Assembly: GCF_002042965.1 (NCBI RefSeq)
Contig: NZ_MZNT01000018.1
Location: 101,659 to 165,658 of the forward strand
DNA: 64,000 nucleotides
From: Paenibacillus sp. 32352
Lineage (GTDB): Bacteria; Bacillota; Bacilli; Paenibacillales; NBRC-103111
Direction of reading: 5' to 3'
Shown: positions 58,953-64,000 of the stretch, in pieces
Layout: each line of letters opens with the position of its first letter
Position numbering within the stretch: the stretch's first letter is position 1
Notes under the pieces: generated by a model
Told to the model about the DNA's origin: nothing
The model's database searches: none
Seen by the model: the letters and a program-made list of their open reading frames with translations, nothing else
Program-made: the position numbers and the translations under genes

Positions 58953-59651
58953 TCAGGCGATCGGTTCCGGTGTAACCAACGGATTATGCGTGATGCCGAG
59001 AAAAGCATAGGCTTGGGCAACGACGTCCTCACTACCGTCCTTATAGAAATGCTGGGAAATTTGCTTCATCCCGGTCCGGCTGCCCAGGCGATCCATTTGA
59101 TTCTTCATCAGCTTGGAATTGCACAGCACCGCGACCTTCTGACAGTGAGGAAACATCCACTTCTGAAGCTCCTCGATCCTTTCATTCGTATCCGGCGAAA
59201 AAACAAACGGATGTCCGTTCGCTACCATCCCCCTGTTATCGATAAGCAGCCGTATATGGCCTTTGGTCAAGTAAGTGCAGGCGATCTTCAGATCGAAGGA
59301 AAGCTTACCGACATCGTCTGCGCTGAGAACTCCCTTGACCTGCCAGGAGATGACCTGTTCGTCAAAGTCAATGTGGTAAACAAACCGTTCGCTTAAGGCG
59401 CGTTCATATTCGCTCTTTACATAAGCGGAGTGCATGGAGAAGCGCTCATTATCAAAAAAATAGCTCATATCGACATCCAGAGCATTTGTTATGATCGATA
59501 TGTTTTCCAGCGAAATGTTCCGCTCGCCCCGCTCGACGCCGCCAATATAAGAACGGTCCATTCCGCAGCGCACCGCAAGCGCCTCCTGCGACATCCCTGC
59601 TTTTAACCTAAGCTCCCGCACCCTTTGTCCAAAGTTAGATAAGATAGCCAA
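58953..59651 (-). CDS. XRE family transcriptional regulator
   Basis: The 232-residue protein has an N-terminal lambda-repressor-type helix-turn-helix (LRLKAGMSQEALAVRCGMDRSYIGGVERGERN) and a ~140-residue C-terminal domain with STAS-like or effector-binding character (IRLLIDNRGMVANGHPFVFS). The target and signal are unknown. A CTTAACTTCATG spacer with a GGAGG site precedes the ATG. Confidence 0.88.
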   Translation of the reverse strand: MAILSNFGQRVRELRLKAGMSQEALAVRCGMDRSYIGGVERGERNISLENISIITNALDVDMSYFFDNERFSMHSAYVKSEYERALSERFVYHIDFDEQVISWQVKGVLSADDVGKLSFDLKIACTYLTKGHIRLLIDNRGMVANGHPFVFSPDTNERIEELQKWMFPHCQKVAVLCNSKLMKNQMDRLGSRTGMKQISQHFYKDGSEDVVAQAYAFLGITHNPLVTPEPIA

Positions 59652-59860
59652 GCGCTAACCTCCTGACCTTAACTTCATGGTTATTATAAGTACCATTATG
59701 CAAGAAGGAGTGTGAAAAGTCACCAAATTTCGACAAGCTGCTCACATAAACAAGTGGATATAGCGAAAGATGGGCATGCAAATCTGGACCGGTACTTGCA
59801 ATGAAGATGCAATTTTCATATAATAAGCTCAAGTTTCATATCCAAAAATGCGTAGACGGA

Positions 59861-60165
59861 GAAAAGTAAGCAGTGCCTCTTTACAGGGAGGAGCCGCCGG
59901 AGATTGAGAGCGGTTCTACAGAAACAGGCTGCCGAAGTTCCCTCCCGAGCAGTCCTTTGAAACCGCAGCTGCCGCTGGGGCAAGTAGGAGGGATCCGGCC
60001 AAGAACATGAACGTTCGGAACCGTTACTTTCAATGAGTGAGAAGGAATCCTTATCCTTATTTTGGCGCTGAAGCGCCGGTCGGGTATGGATCTGAAGCCT
60101 TCTAACAAGGGTGGTACCACGGCTTATTCGTCCCTTTACCGGGATGAATGAGCCTTTTTTTGTTG
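59861..60165 (+). promoter_or_regulatory. T-box leader of pheS, probably Phe-specific
   Basis: The conserved T-box AACAAGGGTGGTACCACGGC is at 60102-60122. It is followed by the terminator stem GGCTTATTCGTCCC / GGGATGAATGAGCC and a run of T. Upstream is a stem-I-type region with an internal GGTTCTAC, where TTC is the Phe specifier. Uncharged tRNA-Phe should prevent termination. Confidence 0.88.
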
Positions 60166-60280
60166 CCTGGAGCAGGATGGTTAACAAAGGTTAGCGGCTA
60201 ATCGGGGGTTATGAGGCAGCGCCCTAAATACGGCGGTCCAGGAAGGCTTTGAAGCAAAAAACTAAAAGGAGGATGAACAC

Positions 60281-61315
60281 ATGAAAGAGCGTTTGGAAGC
60301 ACTAAAAGTCGAAGCGCTGCAGGAGCTGGCTCAGGTGACGAACCAACAGCAGCTTGCTGAAATGAAAATCAAATATTTGGGCAAAAAAGGTCCTTTGACC
60401 GAAATTTTGCGCGGTATGGGAGCTTTGAGCGCTGAGGAGCGTCCGGTGATCGGGCAGGTCGCCAATGAGGTTCGCGGCGCCATCGAAGCCGTCATCGAAA
60501 GCAAACAGGAGGAGTACCAGAAGGCTGAGACGGAAGCGCGTCTGCGTGCCGAGACGATCGACGTGACGCTGCCGGGCCGGCCTTCGCCTGTAGGGGCGAC
60601 GCATCCGATCAGCAAAGTCATTCAGCAGATCGAGGACATTTTCATCGGGATGGGCTATACGGTAGCTGAAGGTCCGGAGGTCGAGCAGGACTATTACAAC
60701 TTCGAAGCGTTGAACCTGCCTAAAAATCACCCGGCCCGCGACATGCAGGACTCCTTCTATATTACTGAAGAAATTTTGATGCGCACGCAAACCTCCCCGG
60801 TACAGGTTCGTACAATGGAGAAAATGAAAGGCGAAGTGCCGGTCAAAATCATTTGCCCGGGTAAAGTATACCGCCGTGATGATGACGATGCGACTCATTC
60901 CCATATGTTCACGCAAATCGAGGGTCTCGTTATCGACCGCAACATTCGCATGAGCGATTTGAAGGGCACTCTGCTTCAGTTCGTGCGAGAGCTGTTCGGG
61001 CAAAATACGCAAATTCGTCTGCGTCCGAGCTTCTTCCCGTTCACGGAGCCAAGCGTTGAGGTTGACGTGACCTGCGCGATGTGCGGGGGCAGCGGCTGCC
61101 GCGTATGTAAGCAAACCGGCTGGCTCGAAATCCTCGGCGCAGGCATGGTGCATCCGAACGTGCTGGAAAAGGGCGGTTATGATCCTGAGGAGTACAGCGG
61201 CTTCGCTTTCGGACTCGGGGTAGAACGCGTAGCGATGCTCAAATATGACATTGAAGACATCCGTCATTTCTATACGAACGACCTGCGTTTCTTGAAGCAG
61301 TTCGCCCATTTGTAA
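60281..61315 (+). CDS. pheS: Phenylalanine-tRNA ligase subunit alpha
   Basis: The 344-residue protein has an N-terminal coiled coil, then class II motifs: HPARDMQDSFYI, the motif 2 region GKVYRRDDDDATHSHMFTQ and motif 3 FAFGLGVERVAML. It works with PheT as an alpha2-beta2 enzyme that charges tRNA-Phe. An AAAGGAGGA site precedes the ATG. pheT follows after 22 bases. Confidence 0.97.
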   Translation: MKERLEALKVEALQELAQVTNQQQLAEMKIKYLGKKGPLTEILRGMGALSAEERPVIGQVANEVRGAIEAVIESKQEEYQKAETEARLRAETIDVTLPGRPSPVGATHPISKVIQQIEDIFIGMGYTVAEGPEVEQDYYNFEALNLPKNHPARDMQDSFYITEEILMRTQTSPVQVRTMEKMKGEVPVKIICPGKVYRRDDDDATHSHMFTQIEGLVIDRNIRMSDLKGTLLQFVRELFGQNTQIRLRPSFFPFTEPSVEVDVTCAMCGGSGCRVCKQTGWLEILGAGMVHPNVLEKGGYDPEEYSGFAFGLGVERVAMLKYDIEDIRHFYTNDLRFLKQFAHL

Positions 61316-61337
61316 TCGAGAGGAGTGTTAAGAGGAC

Positions 61338-63785
61338 ATGAAAGTATCTTACCAATGGCTATCCCAGTATGTGGATGTGAATGGTTATTCAGCCGACGAG
61401 CTGGCCGAAAAGCTGACGCGAAGCGGCATTGAGGTCGATATAGTAGAAAAGCGCAACAAAGGGGTAGAAAAAGTATTCGTCGGTTTTGTCAAGGCGCGCG
61501 AAAAGCATCCGGATGCCGACAAATTGAGCGTATGTACGGTGGATGTTGGGCAAGGCGAGGATTTGCAAATCGTGTGCGGAGCGAAGAACGTGGCCGCAGG
61601 CCAAAAGGTTCCTGTAGCCATTGTCGGCGCAAAGCTGCCTGACGGATTGGTGATCAAACGCGCGAAGCTGCGTGGTGTGGAATCTCAAGGCATGATCTGT
61701 TCGGCGAAGGAGCTTGGACTGAACGATAAGCTGCTGCCGAAAGAAATCCAGGAAGGAATTCTGGTGCTGCCGGAAGCCACTCCGATCGGGGAGAGCATTC
61801 TGGACGTACTGGCGATTAATGATGAGGTGCTTGATTTCGACCTCACGCCGAACCGCTCCGACTGTCTGAGCATGCTGGGAGCAGCGTACGAGATCGCGGC
61901 GATTCTTGGCCGTCCGGTTCAACTGCCGGATGCCGAGCAGGGCTTGAATAAGAACGGTGCCGCAGGGCAAGCCTCCAATCATATCTCCGTTGAAATTACG
62001 GCGAAGGAGCAATGCTCGCACTATGCTGCGCGCTATATCGAAAATGTTAAGATCGGCCCTTCTCCGCTGTGGATGCAAAATCGTCTGATGGCGGCAGGCG
62101 TTCGTCCGATCAATAACATCGTGGACATTACGAACTTTGTTATGCTGGAATACGGTCAACCGCTGCACGCATTTGACGCAGATAAATTGGCTAATGGACA
62201 TATTGATGTCCGCATGGCGAAGCAGGGAGAGAAGATCGTTACTCTGGATGGAGTGGAGCGGGAGCTAGAGCCGCACATGCTGCTGATTACAGACGGTACG
62301 AAGCCTGTTGCGCTCGCCGGAGTTATGGGTGGAGAAAATTCCGAGGTTACGGACGGAACCGTGCGCATTTTGCTGGAATCGGCGAAGTTCGACGGGGGAA
62401 CGGTGCGCAAGACCTCCCGACAGCTCGGCTTACGTTCCGAGGCTTCGCTTCGTTTCGAAAAAGAAGTAAATCCGGAAGCGGTCATTCCTGCGCTCAACCG
62501 TGCGGCTTCCCTTATGGCTGAGTACGCCGGGGGGACGGTAGCATCGGGTATCGTTGAAGCGGTGACCAAGGAAAACAAAGCGGTCCAAATCGAGCTCAGC
62601 GTAAGCAGAATCAATCAATATTTGGGTACGGAGCTGACGGCGGAGCAAGTCGGCGCCATCTTTGAAAGACTGCATTTTGCGGTGGAAGCACAAGGCGAAG
62701 CCTTCACGGTTCATGTGCCTAGCCGTCGCGGCGACATTACGCGCGCTGTCGATTTGATTGAAGAAGTGGCACGTTTGTACGGCTACGATAACATTCCGAC
62801 GACATTGATGAGCGGTGTTACGACTCCGGGAGCCTTGACGAAGGAGCAGGTGGTACGCCGTTTGGTACGGAACGTGCTGACAGGAAGCGGCTTGCATGAA
62901 GCGATTACGTATTCCTTCACGCATCCGGACCAAATTGCCGAATTCCCGGGTGCGTACCCTGAGGCGAAGCCGATTACCTTGTCCATGCCGATGAGCGAAG
63001 AGCGCAGCACGCTGCGCACAAGCTTGATTCCTCATCTGCTGGAAGTGGCGGCATACAACCGGAACCGCAATACGGACGATGTGCAGGTGTTCGAAATCGG
63101 CAAGGCGTTCATTACAGACGAAGAGTCCTTGACGAAGCTTCCGGAGGAGCGTCTGATGCTGGCTGCGCTTATTACAGGCAAACGTCATGAAACGCATTGG
63201 ACGGGCAAGGCAGGCGACGTCGATTTCTACGATTTGAAGGGCGTATTTGAAAGTGTTGTAAGCTACCTGGGCCTGCAAGGTATCGGCTATAAAGCGGCTC
63301 AGCCTGAAGGCTTCCATCCGGGCCGTACGGCGCATATTACGCTGCAAACAGCGGAAGGAGAGCAAGTGATCGGGACGATCGGCCAACTGCATCCTTCCCT
63401 GCAGCAGAAGAAGGATTTGGCGGACACTTACGTGCTGGAGGTAGAATTCTCAGTGCTGGCCGAGCAGGCAAGCGGCCGCATCACGCACAAGCTGCTGCCT
63501 CGTTATCCGTCCATCGGACGGGACATTGCCGTTGTCGTAAACAGAGACGTGCAGGTTGGCGACCTGATGGCCAAAGTTCGTGAAGTCGCCGGCAGCCTGC
63601 TAGAGTCGATTCAAGTATTTGATATTTACACAGGCGAGCGTTTGGGCGCCGACAAGAAGAGCGTTGCGCTTGCTCTCGTGTACCGGACTCCTGAACGTAC
63701 CCTGACCGATGAGGAAGTCAGCGAGCTTCACGCAAAAGTCGTGGAAGCATTGGAACAAACATTTGAAGCCGAGCTGCGAAAGTAA
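61338..63785 (+). CDS. pheT: Phenylalanine-tRNA ligase subunit beta
   Basis: The 815-residue protein has the usual order: N-terminal tRNA-binding EMAP-like domain (about 40-150, ADKLSVCTVDVGQGEDLQIVCG), B3/B4 editing domain, B5 DNA-binding-like domain, catalytic-like core, and C-terminal FDX-ACB domain (LLPRYPSIGRDIAVVV ... IFDIYTGERL-type). It is co-transcribed with pheS under the T-box. Length is normal for Firmicutes. Confidence 0.97.
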   Translation: MKVSYQWLSQYVDVNGYSADELAEKLTRSGIEVDIVEKRNKGVEKVFVGFVKAREKHPDADKLSVCTVDVGQGEDLQIVCGAKNVAAGQKVPVAIVGAKLPDGLVIKRAKLRGVESQGMICSAKELGLNDKLLPKEIQEGILVLPEATPIGESILDVLAINDEVLDFDLTPNRSDCLSMLGAAYEIAAILGRPVQLPDAEQGLNKNGAAGQASNHISVEITAKEQCSHYAARYIENVKIGPSPLWMQNRLMAAGVRPINNIVDITNFVMLEYGQPLHAFDADKLANGHIDVRMAKQGEKIVTLDGVERELEPHMLLITDGTKPVALAGVMGGENSEVTDGTVRILLESAKFDGGTVRKTSRQLGLRSEASLRFEKEVNPEAVIPALNRAASLMAEYAGGTVASGIVEAVTKENKAVQIELSVSRINQYLGTELTAEQVGAIFERLHFAVEAQGEAFTVHVPSRRGDITRAVDLIEEVARLYGYDNIPTTLMSGVTTPGALTKEQVVRRLVRNVLTGSGLHEAITYSFTHPDQIAEFPGAYPEAKPITLSMPMSEERSTLRTSLIPHLLEVAAYNRNRNTDDVQVFEIGKAFITDEESLTKLPEERLMLAALITGKRHETHWTGKAGDVDFYDLKGVFESVVSYLGLQGIGYKAAQPEGFHPGRTAHITLQTAEGEQVIGTIGQLHPSLQQKKDLADTYVLEVEFSVLAEQASGRITHKLLPRYPSIGRDIAVVVNRDVQVGDLMAKVREVAGSLLESIQVFDIYTGERLGADKKSVALALVYRTPERTLTDEEVSELHAKVVEALEQTFEAELRK

Positions 63786-63819
63786 TCGGCAGTATCATAT
63801 AGAAGCAAGCTTTTGATGC

Positions 63820-63859
63820 AAAAGGTTCCCGTATCGCGAGATACGAGGAGCCTTTTTTC
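63820..63859 (+). terminator. Terminator after pheT
   Basis: AAAAGG and CCTTTT, with an inner GTATC-GCGA-GATAC hairpin, form an extended stem followed by a T run. Confidence 0.8.
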
Positions 63860-63867
63860 TATGCACC

Positions 63868-63924
63868 TTATAAAATTCAGGGCACCCCGCAAAGTACCTG
63901 AATCAGCTTGGAAGCCAAGGCCCG
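63868..63924. repeat. Dispersed repeat, copy B
   Basis: The 57 bases match copy A at 43812-43868 with about eight differences, and include the exact 17-base core AAAGTACCTGAATCAGC. It lies directly after the pheT terminator. The final 76 bases of the window show no recognisable gene. Confidence 0.7.
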
Positions 63925-64000
63925 AGTCTGTCGAGAAACCTAGTTTTGCGAGAACTTTGCTAAATATGGAGGTGGGGTATTCCTCGGAAGAGTTTACGTC

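Noticed and set aside
60302..61309. A 335-codon minus-strand frame antisense to pheS
   Set aside because: It is a complementary-frame shadow; pheS is complete and conserved on the plus strand.
33308..63924. A CRISPR array or a restriction/anti-phage cluster
   Set aside because: No regularly spaced direct repeats with unique spacers and no recognisable nuclease, helicase or methylase defence genes were seen in the accessory region.

Overview
The window looks like chromosomal DNA of a spore-forming Firmicute, most likely Paenibacillus or a close relative. The grounds are a three-gene spore germinant-receptor operon, an S-layer-homology surface protein with Big_2 repeats, a T-box leader before pheST, paired NrdR boxes, B. 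subtilis-like ribosome binding sites with frequent TTG/GTG starts, and a stalk-domain protein typical of Paenibacillus. The genus is inferred from gene content and style only; no database search was possible.

Layout. 1-11.3 kb: the start of a phosphonate-type binding protein (minus strand), a cytosolic 5'-nucleotidase-like enzyme, an acetyltransferase, hisC, then an alpha/beta hydrolase and the 5-oxoprolinase genes pxpB-pxpC. About 1.1 kb with several tiny ribosome-binding-site-led ORFs and terminators separates these from pxpA. A TSUP transporter and a gamma-glutamylcyclotransferase-like gene follow. 11.4-20.7 kb: a response regulator, an HPt-REC-GGDEF-REC protein, the class Ia ribonucleotide reductase pair (minus strand, NrdR-controlled), a methyltransferase and an ABC exporter. 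20.8-33.2 kb: nikR, a CopC-CopD fusion, HxlR/DoxX, a DMT transporter with a structured leader, the germination operon, an aldo-keto reductase, a lipoprotein, lepB, a DUF402 phosphatase and a HAD hydrolase.

33.3-39.7 kb is an accessory region. It begins at a tRNA-Gly(CCC) gene and ends at a diverged copy of that tRNA's 3' half. Inside are AT-rich, partly decayed genes: a DUF4183 protein, a DedA protein, a methyltransferase, a response regulator with an in-frame stop, a frameshifted hypothetical gene, a DUF3221 lipoprotein, a serine-protease remnant and a truncated IS3-type element. No intact integrase was seen.

39.9-53 kb: a 1283-residue ATPase/LuxR regulator beside a 1321-residue S-layer-anchored protein, a stalk-domain protein, then a Thg1-like 3'-5' polymerase overlapping-close to a polynucleotide-kinase-like gene and followed by a TerD-domain protein. 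This last group is the best candidate for an unusual system, a probable RNA-repair/stress module. 53-64 kb: a second TSUP transporter, a TetR/VC0807 membrane protein pair with two operators, an unknown gene split by two in-frame TAG codons, a structured non-coding element, a small membrane ORF, an lspA-like gene, an XRE regulator, and the T-box-controlled pheS-pheT genes.

Limits: all functions come from reading motifs and overall protein character. RNA structures were folded by eye, and positions of short sites may be off by a base.
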